Assembly: GCA_964017185.1 (NCBI GenBank)
Contig: OZ024869.1
Coordinates: 66,558,315-66,622,314 of the forward strand
Reading direction: 5' to 3'
Source: Rugalucina vietnamica
Lineage: Eukaryota > Mollusca > Bivalvia > Lucinida > Lucinidae
Length of the DNA: 64,000 nt
Shown: positions 45,852 through 56,268 of the stretch, piece after piece
Position numbering within the stretch: the first letter of the stretch is position 1
Layout: each line of letters starts with the position of its first letter
Position numbers and translations under genes: made by a program
Notes under the pieces: generated by a model
Databases searched by the model: none
Told to the model about the DNA's origin: nothing
What the model saw: only the letters and a program-made list of their open reading frames with translations

Positions 45852-46971
45852 CGCAAGTTGATGCCTCAGTATTCCAGCCAGTTCCATCCTCCTGACAAAC
45901 ACTCACAGCAGAACCCTGTAGTGAATACCCCACATCACAGGTATAGATAGCTACAGAGCTGTTGTTACTTAGGTCATAACGGCCATTGTCAAAGAAACAA
46001 TATTAACTCACCACAAGTTGGCGCCTCAATATCCCAGCCCGTTCCATCCTCCTTACAAGCTCTCACAGCAGAACCCTGTAGTGAATACCCCACATCACAG
46101 GTATAGATAGCTACAGAGCTGTTGTTACTTAGGTCATAACGGCCATTGTCAAAGAAACAATATTAACTCACCACAAGTTGGTGCCTCAGTATCCCAGCCA
46201 GTTCCATCCTCCTGACAAACTCTCACAGCAGAACCCTGTAGTGAATACCCCACATCACAGGTATAGATAGCTACAGAGCTGTTGTTACTTAGGTCATAAC
46301 GGCCATTGTCAAAGAAACAATATTAACTCACCACAAGTTGGTGCCTCAGTATCCCAGCCAGTTCCATCCTCCTGACAAACTCTCACAGCAGAACCCTGTA
46401 GTGAATACCCCACATCACAGGTTTAGATAGCTACAGAGCTGTTGTTACTTAGGTCATAACGGCCATTGTCAAAGAAACAATATTAACTCACCACAAGTTG
46501 GTGCCTCAATATCCCAGCCCGTTCCATCCTCCTTACAAGCTCTCACAGCAGAACCCTGTAGTGAATACCCCACATCACAGGTATAGATAGCTACAGAGCT
46601 GTTGTTACATAGGTCATAACGGCCATTGTCAAAGAAACAATATAAACTCACCACAAGTTGGTGCCTCAGTATCCCAGCCAGAACCATCCTCCTGACAAAC
46701 TCTCACAGCAGAACCCTGTAGGGAATACCCCACATCACAGGTATAGATAGCTACAGAGCTGTTGTTACTTAGGTCATAACGGCCATTGTCAAAGAAACAA
46801 TATTAACTCACCACAAGTTGGTGCCTCAGTATCCCAGCCAGTTCCATCCTCCTGACAAACTCTCACAGCAGAACCCTGTAGTGAATACCCCACATCACAG
46901 GTATAGATAGCTACAGAGCTGTTGTTACTTAGGTCATAACGGCCATTGTCAAAGAAACAATATTAACTCAC
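45852..46971 (-). repeat. Seven 160-bp tandem copies of a partial sushi exon
   Basis: Exactly 7 x 160 bp. Each unit carries (minus strand) the exon body from GACAATGG through the C-terminal Cys, the donor gtgagt, and about 14 bp of intron. Units lack the acceptor and the first Cys. Reading past a donor meets TGA within about 24 nt, so they are not in-frame extra exons. One unit (donor at 46332) also has a stop in the body (TAT to TAA). Two sequence subtypes alternate: the subtype with ...cctccttacaagc recurs at 46011 and 46491, 480 bp apart, suggesting a three-unit higher-order repeat. Copies are nearly identical, implying recent expansion or gene conversion. Confidence 0.93.
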
Positions 46972-47133
46972 CACAAGCTGCTGCCTCAGTATCCCAGCCA
47001 GTTCCATCCTCCTGACAAACTCTCACAGCAAAACCTTGTAGGGAATACCCAACATCACAGGTATAGGTAACCATAGTATTGTTATCGTTTAATTCATAGT
47101 TGCCATTGTCAATGAAAGGTGGCGCCTCACAAA
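46972..47133 (-). CDS. Sushi domain exon (c-type), parent of the 160-bp array
   Basis: 162 nt, phase 1-1, acceptor tttattttcag, donor gtgagt. The peptide CEAPPFIDNGNYELNDNN ... TCDVGYSLQG ... RVCQEDGTGWDTEAAAC shows the c-type signature GTGWD and all four Cys. It is the only copy in this region with an acceptor and the first cysteine. Its last ~146 nt and the first ~14 nt of its intron are repeated seven times downstream. Confidence 0.92.
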
Positions 47134-47349
47134 CTGAAAATAAATAAGTTCTTTAGTTTGCAACAAGAATGGAAAGATATTTTTTTACTATTCTAACAAT
47201 ATATACTTCATACATGTAGGGATAATAATAACAGCCTTGTCATAGATGCCCCTTTTCTACAATCCATAGATTTTATTCTGAGGTTTCAAATTTCGTGTGC
47301 TTCAATGGGCCATTAAATTTTATCCAAAATTTGAAGCCTCCATTTTATA

Positions 47350-48732
47350 CCAGAGGACCAACGGTCCTGTAAACGCTCACCTGAGATCTGCTATATTAAC
47401 CAAATATTTATTTAAAAAATTTGCCCTTTATGGGGCCCCACCAACCAATCAAAATGAAGGGTTAGGACAAAAGTCAACCAAACTGTAGAGGACTACTCTA
47501 TAAACATTTCTGCAAAAATAGAATTCAAATATCTGCGATTCCCGTTTTAAGTCTATCAAAACTTTAAGTTGCGATTTCTTATCCGACTGAAATAAAAAAC
47601 ACAAATTATGTAGAGACTACTGTCAGGAACATGTATACAAAGTACAGGCTTCATGCCGTAGACAATTTCGGAGAAGGTTTTTAAATGTTTTTCGAAATTT
47701 TACCTTTTATGTGGCCCCAGCAACCAATCAAAATAACGGATTAGGAAAAAAGTCACATGAAACATAGAGATATACTCAATAAATATTTCTGCAAAGACAA
47801 AATTCAAATACCTACAACTGGTCCAGAAAAAATAGCTTATTTCCACTTTTCCCATTATAAGTCTATGGAAACCATAGCAACCAGAGTTCTTATCCGACTG
47901 GAATAAAAAACCCAAATTATGTAGAGGCTTCTGTCAGAAACATGTATACAAAGTACAGGATTCATCCATTTGACAGTTTCTGAGGAGAAGATTTTTGAAT
48001 GTTTTTTTTTTTTTTTTTTTTTTTTCAAAATTTTGCCCTTTATGGGGCCCCAGCAACCAATCAAAATAAAGGATTAGGACAAAACTCACAAGAAACGTCA
48101 AACACTACTCAATAAACATTTCTGCAAAAACAAAATTCAAATGTCTGCAATTTTAGCGGAAAAATAGCTGATTTCCACTTTTCCCATATTATAAGTCTAT
48201 GGGAACTTTTAGTTGCCATAGCAACCAGAGTTCTTGAATAAAAAAACACAAATTATGTAGAAGCCACTGTCAGGAACATGTATATGAAGTACAGGCTTAA
48301 TCCCCTTGACAGTTTCTGAGAAGAAGATTTTTGAATGTTTTTCGAAATTTTGCCCTATATGGGGCCCCTACAACCAATCAAAATAAAGGATTAGGACAAA
48401 AGAAACGTAGAGGACTACTCAATAAACATTTCTGCAAAAACAAAATTCAAATATCTCCAACAAGACAGCAAAAACTAGCAATTTTCTCTTTTTTCCATTA
48501 TAAGTCTATGGGAAGCATAAGTTACCATAGCAACCACAGTCCTTATCCGATCAAAACAAAAAAACACAAATATTCTTTCCCCCTACCTGTAGATGGTGTA
48601 TGTGTAATATGAGAACAATCGGCCCAGCGGTTTCAGAGAAGAAGATCTTTGAAATTGTGGACGACGACGGACGGAAGCCGTAGCATGGGTATACTATAAG
48701 CTCACCTATGAGCCTTTGGCTCAGATGAGCTA
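47350..48732. repeat. R1 element, inverted, ~310-bp-unit subtype
   Basis: Starts ccagaggaccaacggtcctg and ends gagcctttggctcagatgag. Units carry ggggcccc(a/t)..caaccaatcaaaat and gaacatgtatac. Mirror of 6414-7830. Confidence 0.87.
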
Positions 48733-48799
48733 ATAAGCTTAATATTCTAGAATCAACATTACATGTATTTGGCACAACTTCATTACTGAAGGATTGGGC

Positions 48800-48985
48800 A
48801 GTCTTATCTGTGCCTTAAAGCCTCTAGCAGAGTCTGTGCCAGCCTGCAAGAATATTCCGCACCTGACGGAGTTATTACTTGAGATGACAATCAGAAAATG
48901 GTCATCTCAGCATAAGTTGTTAGAGTCCCACATTCCTTATGATTTCTATATTACCACTGGGAACAGGGGGCAGTGTGCCACATTT
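48800..48985 (-). pseudogene. Decayed copy of the b-type sushi exon
   Basis: Directly past the donor of the 48995 exon, the minus strand contains diverged pieces of that exon in order: agtggtaatatagaaatcat (exon: agtggcaatgtagaaatcac), then ggaatattcttgcagg (exon: tgaatattcttgtagt), then ggcacagataagact (exon: ggcacagatagtact). Frames are broken by indels. It is a second example of an exon duplication placed just after a donor. Confidence 0.6.
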
Positions 48986-48994
48986 AATACTTAC

Positions 48995-49162
48995 CACATT
49001 TTGGCTCTAATGAAGTCCAAGTACTATCTGTGCCACAAAATCTCTGACTCTCACCCACAAGTGTATATCCAGGACTACAAGAATATTCAGCTACAGACAC
49101 AGTCCCATTACTTGTGATTTCTACATTGCCACTTGATGGTGAGTTGAGGTCTGGACAAGAAA
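48995..49162 (-). CDS. Sushi domain exon (b-type)
   Basis: 168 nt, phase 1-1, acceptor tttacttttcag, donor gtaagt. The peptide SCPDLNSPSSGNVEITSNG ... SCSPGYTLVG ... RFCGTDSTWTSLEPKC is a complete CCP module with GYTLVG. The split codon to the next exon gives Val (C-V-C junction). Confidence 0.93.
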
Positions 49163-49475
49163 CTGAAAAGTAAAGAGGGTATCAAATATTATCGCATAAA
49201 TATCCATGTCACATGATATTCACAGGTATATATTAATGAAGTCAAAAGTGGTGGATTGATGATGTGATTCATGTGAGTATGCACTGTTAATACACAGCTT
49301 TTATTTATGCTCTTTTCCAGGCGCCACACAAAACACATGCTAATTGTGAGTATTAAACTGAACTTCACCAAGAATGAGCATCAGATTGAAAGCTTTTAAG
49401 CATATGAAAATGTGACAAGGCTGTAAAATTTAGCGTGTCACTATTTCTTTCATTTTTGCAGAATTTATGCAATAG

Positions 49476-49626
49476 TAGCGATCAAATATGATTTTGTCAT
49501 TCATAAACATTCACAAAGTCCCTCCGGTAGTGTTAAAAACTAAGGGCTATGGCTACACTCTCAGTTTTCAACACTCCCCTTGGGACCTTGTGAATGTTTA
49601 ATAGTGGAAAATCATGTTTGATCTGT
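49476..49626. mobile_element. ~150-bp imperfect hairpin (MITE-like)
   Basis: cgatcaaatatgattttgtc..aacattcacaaagtccc pairs with gggaccttgtgaatgtt..gaaaatcatgtttgatc. No TSD resolved. Confidence 0.65.
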
Positions 49627-49739
49627 TTATTAAACATTTCTTTCTTTTTGAAAATGGCATAAATGATGAAGTACATGGGTGTAATACTCTAGTTCTGTGC
49701 TTTTGAATGAATCAATGCGTAATTCTAAGTTCAGAAACT

Positions 49740-49915
49740 CTGGCTTGGTCTATTGAGTATTCTTCACAAATTTCATGCTTCTCCCACCCAAAGAGCTGTT
49801 GGCATTGCAGGACAGTTTCATTTATAGACTTACCAAGCCCAAACAAAAATACTCCTATTGACCAATGGCCATCAGTTGTAAATGTAACAAAATCGATCTT
49901 GTACATAACAGAATT
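49740..49915 (-). pseudogene. Decayed partial copy of the a-type sushi exon
   Basis: Starting about 15-25 bp past the donor of the 49930 exon, the minus strand again shows sequence like that exon. The segment translated as FVTFTTDGHWSIGVFLF parallels NVTFTTDGSESLAVFTC, and a later tgggtgggagaa parallels tgggtgggggaa. It has lost the cysteines and carries indels. It has no acceptor, so it is read as a degenerate tandem duplication inside the intron. Confidence 0.62.
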
Positions 49916-49929
49916 TGACTAAATCTTAC

Positions 49930-50094
49930 CACATTCTGGTATTTCCCCCACCCATGAGCCAGTGGTATTACATGACAGAGTATAGCTTCCTTTCAAAGAG
50001 AGCCCTGGTCGACAAGTAAATACTGCAAGTGACTCTGAGCCATCAGTGGTAAATGTGACATTTCCAGTATCATATGTAACATCATCACACTGAA
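49930..50094 (-). CDS. Sushi domain exon (a-type)
   Basis: 165 nt, phase 1-1, acceptor ttatcttgcag, donor gtaaga. The peptide QCDDVTYDTGNVTFTTDG ... TCRPGLSLKG ... LSCNTTGSWVGEIPEC is a complete CCP module. A decayed copy of its middle lies directly past the donor (49740-49915). A MITE-A copy sits 23 bp upstream of its start. Confidence 0.93.
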
Positions 50095-50117
50095 CTGCAA
50101 GATAACAGAACATAATT

Positions 50118-50352
50118 GAGCTGCCTCATGGGAAAACCAACAATCTGCATATGCGAAAACAAAGGCGCAGATCAGCTTCGCAGTAACCGCGAAGCTGATC
50201 AGCGCCTTTGTTTTCGCAAAACAGATAGTACAATCCCTCTTCTACTTGTATCCAAAATTTCAAGCATCTAGCTCTTTTCTATGCTTGTACAAGTTGGTTT
50301 GTGTCGGGACCTGCTCGGAAACCACATTGTTGGTTTTCCCACGAGGTGGCTC
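50118..50352. mobile_element. MITE-A copy, TSD aatt
   Basis: Ends GAGCTGCCTCATGGGAAAACC and GGTTTTCCCACGAGGTGGCTC, flanked by aatt; well-preserved hairpin. Confidence 0.92.
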
Positions 50353-50599
50353 AATTGTTTAAGAGAGTAAAAGAAATTATGGCTCTCTACATCAACAATG
50401 CCAGCAGCTGCAGAGGCTATTACACATTCTGTTTTTAGAAACTGTCCATTATAAAAGCAAAGAAAAATGGCCTGTAAAATAGTGTCTGTTCTTTATACAT
50501 GCATCAAAATTTCAGTTCCTGAAGTCTCACAAAAGTACAAGTGAAATAGCTGTCTCCCTTTATTCTAAGTCTTCAACCATTTCTAAGACAAGCTAGAAT

Positions 50600-50785
50600 T
50601 GTATTGTTGTATTTTTTTTTTTAATTCAGTTTTACGTCCGTTTCAAGATTATTTCAGCTCATATGAGACTGGCAAATCGGTAGGTGGTGCGAAAACGGGA
50701 GAACCCTGAGAATAACCACCTGGCACACCCGCAAGCAGAACTTGGCTTGTCTCACATGTGGAAGCTACAAATGTAACCTATTAGC
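50600..50785. repeat. Dispersed-repeat-like intron segment
   Basis: tacgtccgtttcaagattat and gagaaccctgagaataacca with cttgtctcacatgtgg look like a SINE-type body, but no second copy is in the window. Confidence 0.3.
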
Positions 50786-50875
50786 TTCTGATAGACCTGG
50801 TAGAACCGTTTACAAGTTTTACGTGTCACAGTTTATTTCATATGAAGCCAACAGCACAAAATCATGATTTCCTAC

Positions 50876-51034
50876 CACACTCTGGTTCAGTAAGGTCCCA
50901 ACCACCACCGTCTTGTTGGCATGATCTTTCTGACGACCCCTTCAAGCTAAACCCTACATCACATGCATACTTGACACTTAGATGGTCATCAGACAATTCC
51001 AGTTGGCTGTTTTGTATATCTGGAGCTTTGCATA
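50876..51034 (-). CDS. Sushi domain exon (c-type)
   Basis: 159 nt, phase 1-1, acceptor ending tttcag, donor gtagga (weaker than its neighbours). The peptide CKAPDIQNSQLELSDDHLSV ... ACDVGFSLKG ... SCQQDGGGWDLTEPEC shows the c-type signature GGGWD. The split codon gives Val, so the junction from the giant exon reads C-V-C. It completes the a-b-c cycle started by the last two modules of the giant exon. Confidence 0.92.
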
Positions 51035-51338
51035 CTGAAATAAGACAAACAAGATAATACTAAAACATTCAAGATAAAGTTTTAACACTGTTATTTTATT
51101 ATTGAGTGAATCAATTTTTAAGTGTCAATATTTTTTTTTCAGTGATTTGTTCTATAAAGTTTTACCTGGATAAGCTTTCTGTAAGTATGAATAATAAAAG
51201 ATCAAGCCAGTGCATTCTTGATTAGTAATTTTGCTGCTACTGTGTAGAAATTTAGTTCTCTAGCTTCAGGTTCTTGTAATACTCTGACACTAAACAAACC
51301 AGTCTGTATTCTGTTAGCAAGCCAAAAGTGATAATTAC

Positions 51339-53495
51339 CACAAGATGGTGTCTGGTTGTCCCACTGGCCATCTTCTGTACACGTCAAAACAGAGCTTCCA
51401 AATACTTCATACCCGTCAGTACATGTAACCATAGCTACCGTAGTCTGGCCATCGGTCTGCAGCGACACATCTCCACTTGAAACTGGGTCAAGTTCCGGGC
51501 ATGAAACACAAACTGGTGCAGATTTCTCCCATAATCCATCACTCTGACAGGATATCACATCTGATCCTTTCAGCGTAAATCCCAGCTCACAACCAAAACT
51601 TGATTTCGTAACAGTTCCATTTGTTGAAGATACGATAGAACCATTTACTGGAGAGTTAATAGTGAGACAAGATACACATGTAGGGCTTACACCATCCCAC
51701 CCACTTCCATCCGACTGGCACAGCCGATTTTGTTCCCCATTCATTGAAAATCCGTTCAAGCAGAAATAGGTAGCAGTCAATCCATCAGACAAAACATAGC
51801 CATTGGTTATGTTAGAAGGTGAATTACAGCGACAAACTGGAGCGGAAATATTCCATAATCCTTCTGCAGTGCATTCAATGTCAGAGCTACCAACTGTATG
51901 ATAGCCTGTGAAACATGTATAATAAGCTTTTGTGTTGGTTCCATTGGTTGCCATGACAACTGACCCAGAGTCAGGAGCAACTGGTTCCAAGCATGACACA
52001 CATTCAGGTAGAGTATTGCTGCTCCAAACCCCATTCTCATCACAAGTCAGTGTATTTTGTCCTTGTAAAGTAAATCCAGTCTCACAAGTGAAATCAGCAA
52101 TACTATGAACCCCATCCGAAGTATAGTGTCTTGACAAGCCAGTTGTCAAATTCAAAGCCTCACACTGTATACAGCTGGGAACCAATCCATCCCACCCACC
52201 ACCTGCTGGGTCACAAACTCTAGTCTGGTTCCCTTGCATAGTGTAGGAATCATCACATACGTAGGTCACTGACATTTGATCAGCTGATAACCGTGCGGCC
52301 CCATTTAGTGGTTTCCCAGGGTCATCACAAACACAAGAGGGGGTTGGGCCACTCCAAACCCCAGATGACTGACATGTCAAATTACTGTCCCCTATAATTC
52401 TGTATCCTGTAAAACATGTGAAAGAAGCCAATGACGTCAGCCCGTCAGTTGAAATGGAGACCAATCCTGCGCTAAGTGGCGATATTGAGGGGCATGTCAC
52501 ACAGTTTGGTACATTTCCAGTCCAGGATCCATCATCACTGCATGTAATGACTGATGAACCATTGAGCGTGGAACCAGAGTCACACGTAAATGTTTTAGAA
52601 GAAATCACACCATTTGATGTCATATCAGATACACTGCCCTCTGGGTCTGTAAGGTCTTGACATCTGACACATTCTGGGTCCAAACCGTCCCAACCTGATC
52701 CATCTGTAGCGCAATATCGAGCAATATTGCCTGTTAGAGAAAATCCATTGTCACAGTAATAAGTCAATGTCATGTGGTCCAATGATAAGGTAAAGCCGCC
52801 ATTAGTTGGACCCACTGGAGCCACACAAACACAGAATGGTTCGGTTGCATCCCAGCTACCTGTCTCATCACATGTTAAAGAAGTCTGTCCAAAAACTTCA
52901 TATCCATTAACACAAGAAAACAGTGCAGTAGTTTGGATTGTGGTTGACGATAATGACATATTCCCATTTTCAGGACTCACTAAAGCTGGGCATTTTACAC
53001 AAGTTGGGATGGCAAAGTCCCAGCTTCCATCAGCCCGACACTCCAGTTCCGCTGACCCTGATAAAGCATAGCCAACCTCGCATTCAAGAGTTGCTCTAGT
53101 GGTCTTTCCATCTGAGTCAAAGATAATCTGTCCATGGTCGGGTTTATCAACAGTATCACATATAGAGCAGCTAGGTACCGCCACTTCCCAGGAACCATCC
53201 GAGCGACAAGTCAACTCCGAGGTACCACTGACTGTATATCCTGAAGGACATGTAATATTAGCAAATGTCTGCTGGCCATCGGTGAATAAGTCAACATTTC
53301 CACCAAAAGGGTTGGACAGTTCCTCACATTTGGTACATGTGGGGTCATCCCCTGACCATCCGCCCCCATCGTCTAGGCACAGCCTCTGGGGGTCTGTAGT
53401 CAGCGTGAAACCAGGGTGACAGGTGTATGTAGCTATGGTTCTGTTTGAAGATACTGTGAGATCACCATTGGAAATTGTTGACTGTACTTTGCAAC
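51339..53495 (-). CDS. Giant exon encoding thirteen sushi domains
   Basis: 2157 nt open throughout (719 codon equivalents), phase 1-1, acceptor ctttttcag, donor gtaatt. It encodes 13 complete CCP modules in a row. The first starts CKVQSTISNGDLTV; the last ends TEDGQWDNQTPSC. Types in order are c, b, then a-b-c three times, then a, b. b-type modules carry GY-x-x-x-G (GYEVFG, GYRIIG, GYHTVG). a-type carry GFTLQG, GFTLKG or GSTLNG. c-type are shorter with a G-x-GW-D-G signature (PAGGGWDGLVPSC, SDGSGWDGVSPTC). Linkers between modules are only one or two residues. Many N-x-S/T sequons are present. All other modules of the gene have their own exon, so this block may have lost its introns. Confidence 0.95.
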
Positions 53496-53683
53496 CTGAA
53501 AAAGTTTCAACTCTTAGAATAGAATTAGATTTTTTTAGCCAGACATTTTATATTTTACAGCGAAAAAAAAATATTTTTTTTTTTATTTGTGAAATGGTGC
53601 AGATTAGCAAATTTAACAGCAACTGCCGCTTTTCAGCACCTTCGTTCTGGCAATATTATAGATAAATACAAAGTATATTAAAT

Positions 53684-53917
53684 GAGCATGTGCGTGAGAA
53701 AATCAACAATTTGGGTTCTGACCAGGTCCGACACAAACCAGGCTGTACAGCCACAGAAGCCAGCTAGATGCTTGAAATTTCGGATCTAAGAAGAAGAGGG
53801 ATTGCACTATCCGTGTAGCGAAAACAAAGGCGTTGATCAGCTTCGCAGTTACTGCGAAGCTGATCTGCACCTTTGTTTTCGCCTATGCATAATGTTGGTT
53901 TTCCCATGCGGTGGCTC
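53684..53917. mobile_element. MITE-A copy
   Basis: Ends GAGCATGTGCGTGAGAAAATC and GGTTTTCCCATGCGGTGGCTC; the hairpin gatcagcttcgcagttactg is intact. Confidence 0.9.
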
Positions 53918-54549
53918 GAATTCAAAATTTCAAGACTACAACCATCTTCTTTGGTTGTACAACTCAGTTTATTACAGATCTGATTGAAACCTTGATTACA
54001 TGGTCTTTGTATATAACAGCAGTCTATTCAGTGTCTCATTGTTTGTTAATACATCTTGATAATTTAAAGCATTATTCCACCAATGAGAAACTACAGTATC
54101 TTCCAAGATTTTAATAACTGTAACAAGAAAACAAACTCAAAAGTATAATAAACTGGTTAAAATAAGCCCCAGCTTAAATTTTTCCAGAGACATGCTGCAA
54201 AAACCTCCAAATTTGTTTTGTTGTAACTTTTGAATGATTGAACACATTTATATGCAATTTTCAGCGATTAATCTTGAATTATTCTACAAAGATGGGCTTG
54301 ATTTTTTTTTCATTTCAGTAAGTTTTCTATAGAGTGACACATGTTACAGTAGACATCACAAAAAGCTCCCTATTATTCCTATAGTAAAATTGGCAAAAAT
54401 TTGACATTCTCCTATAATGAAGCACACATCAAAAGATAATCTGTTTTTCTACTTGAGACTTTGCGCAATCATGCTTTAGGTGTTATTGTCTAACTTGGAT
54501 ATAGAAAGCATTTTCAACTGTGTTTGAATTTTTTGTAACAGACAGTTAA
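53918..54549. other. Intron, nothing recognised
   Basis: AT-rich, no exon or repeat boundary identified. Confidence 0.5.
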
Positions 54550-55258
54550 GCCCCGTTTACACATTCACGATTTTTTCTACAATTCACCACGATTCACCCC
54601 GATTTCTCATGGTCAGAAAAATCGGGATGGATCCAGATGAATCGTGGCGAAGAGTGGAAATATTCAGTGTCACTACGATTCCAGTAAGAATGTCCACGAT
54701 ATTAGTAAGGTGTCTGTAAGGTATCGCTAAGAATCAATGACGGCAACGCTACGGTCAATGAGGATTAACCACGGTGGCACAACGAATGCTTATGGTGCTT
54801 GTACTGTTCGATACAGTACTAGTACGATTCACAGCGGTAGCCGTCTTGGCCAATCGTGGAGCTCCATAGCGAAACCGTGGATGATTCGTAGGACAACCGT
54901 ACACGATTCGTGGTGAATCGTAAGTGTTTGTGGTGTCAAAGATTCCACTGTTTTGCTACGGAGCCCCACGATTGGCTACCCTCTCTCACGAATACCCGTG
55001 AATATAGCTACAGCGTCAGTATGAATAAGCACGATTCTGCTACGGTTGCGCTACGAATTAGGCCACGGCCAATAACTACCACGATTCGCCACGATACGCC
55101 ACAAATGTTTTAAACAGTTTAAAACTTCCGTAGCACTACCGTGGAGTTTCCCGAATCATCACGATTCACCACGATTCTACTACGAATCACCATGGTACAC
55201 AACAGTTTTACAATCGTAGCGGCATCGTAGCCAAAAATCCTGAATGTGTAACAGGCCT
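54550..55258. mobile_element. TTAA-flanked element packed with ACGATTC motifs
   Basis: Ends gccccgtttacacattcacg and tgaatgtgtaacaggcct are inverted repeats extending into gattttt/aaaaatc. Flanked by TTAA (54546-54549, 55259-55262). The inside contains many copies of (c)acgattc, gaatcgtg and catcgtag-like variants on both strands. No transposase. Confidence 0.8.
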
Positions 55259-55338
55259 TTAAACTTAGGCAACTTTACATTTTGCCTATGGAGAAAAAAA
55301 TGTCATGAGGCTTAACTTATTTTGACCAGTTTACTAAC

Positions 55339-55506
55339 CACAAAGAGGCTCTACAACATCCCAAGACCCATCCGGTAGACATGTAAGCACTGGTTCTCCT
55401 AAGACCTCATATCCAGGGGTACAGGAATATTCTGCTGTTGACTTTGTACCATTGGAGGATATAACTACATCTCCATTCAGTGGTTTTGGCAGGGTAGGGC
55501 AATATG
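55339..55506 (-). CDS. Sushi domain exon (b-type)
   Basis: 168 nt, phase 1-1, donor gttagt. The acceptor is weak: ...ttttaatatttcttttag. The peptide YCPTLPKPLNGDVVISSNG ... SCTPGYEVLG ... LTCLPDGSWDVVEPLC is a complete CCP module. Its GYEVLG motif matches the GYEVFG of b-type domains in the large exon. The split codon at the next junction gives Gly, so the next domain's first Cys follows after one residue. Confidence 0.93.
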
Positions 55507-55871
55507 CTAAAAGAAATATTTTAATAATAATAATGAACGTCAACAGGTTTTTCAAAGGCATTTGATTGCTTTTAATGTAAAGTAAAAACAATGTCATGCA
55601 AAATTATCTCATGAAATGTGAAATTTACCATTCTTTCTCTGAGAAAAATAGCTTTGTGTCCGCGGAGGAACGCGAAATATGTTATTGATTTTTTACCAGG
55701 ACTGTATGAAACATCAATGACAGTATCTCTGTCAAATAATATCAACCATTTATAAGACATCATGAAAACATGTTCCTTAATGAGTACCAGTATTAGTAGT
55801 AGTAGAATGTGTGTTTTTTAACATCTTAATTAATTCCCAGGATGACCAGACTTAATCCATGATTCCACCTC
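55507..55871. other. Intron, nothing recognised
   Basis: AT-rich, no exon; small (AGT)n-like stretch near 55790-55805. Confidence 0.5.
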
Positions 55872-56127
55872 AAGGACGACACAATGAATACCCCTTAATC
55901 CCCACTTTTATATAGTAAAACTGGGGTATTCAGGGGTATACCTGTTTTTGCTTTAAAACACTGATTGTGGGTACTCATTAGAACTACCTCGGCAAGGTGG
56001 TTCTGACGTGTACCCGCAATCAATGTTTTGAGCAAAAATATCAAAAATATCAAATTTTTGCCAATGAAATTTTCAATTTTGTCAGCTGAAAAATTCTCAA
56101 TATATTGCATGGGCATGTTTTCACAAT
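55872..56127. mobile_element. MITE-B copy
   Basis: Hairpin cactgattgtgggtactc / cgtgtacccgcaatcaatg; right end tgcatgggcatgttttcaca. The left tip is degraded. Confidence 0.82.
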
Positions 56128-56268
56128 GTGGTTCAAAAATTATGCAAAAAAGATTGCAAAAATTGAAATAACGATTGTCTGACGCTGTCTGATCAAGATC
56201 TGCAGAGTTTAAGTTAAGACAAATTCTACCATAACTTAGAAAAGTTTGTATTACTCTCAAAACCTTAC

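Noticed and set aside
45852-46971. CRISPR-like or coding tandem array
   Set aside because: The repeat is exon-derived, 160 bp with no spacers, and the frame breaks with stops after each donor, so it is neither CRISPR nor seven extra coding exons.
51356-53419. Plus-strand ORFs opposite the giant sushi exon
   Set aside because: Shadows of the minus-strand coding sequence; the sushi cysteine pattern is only on the minus strand.
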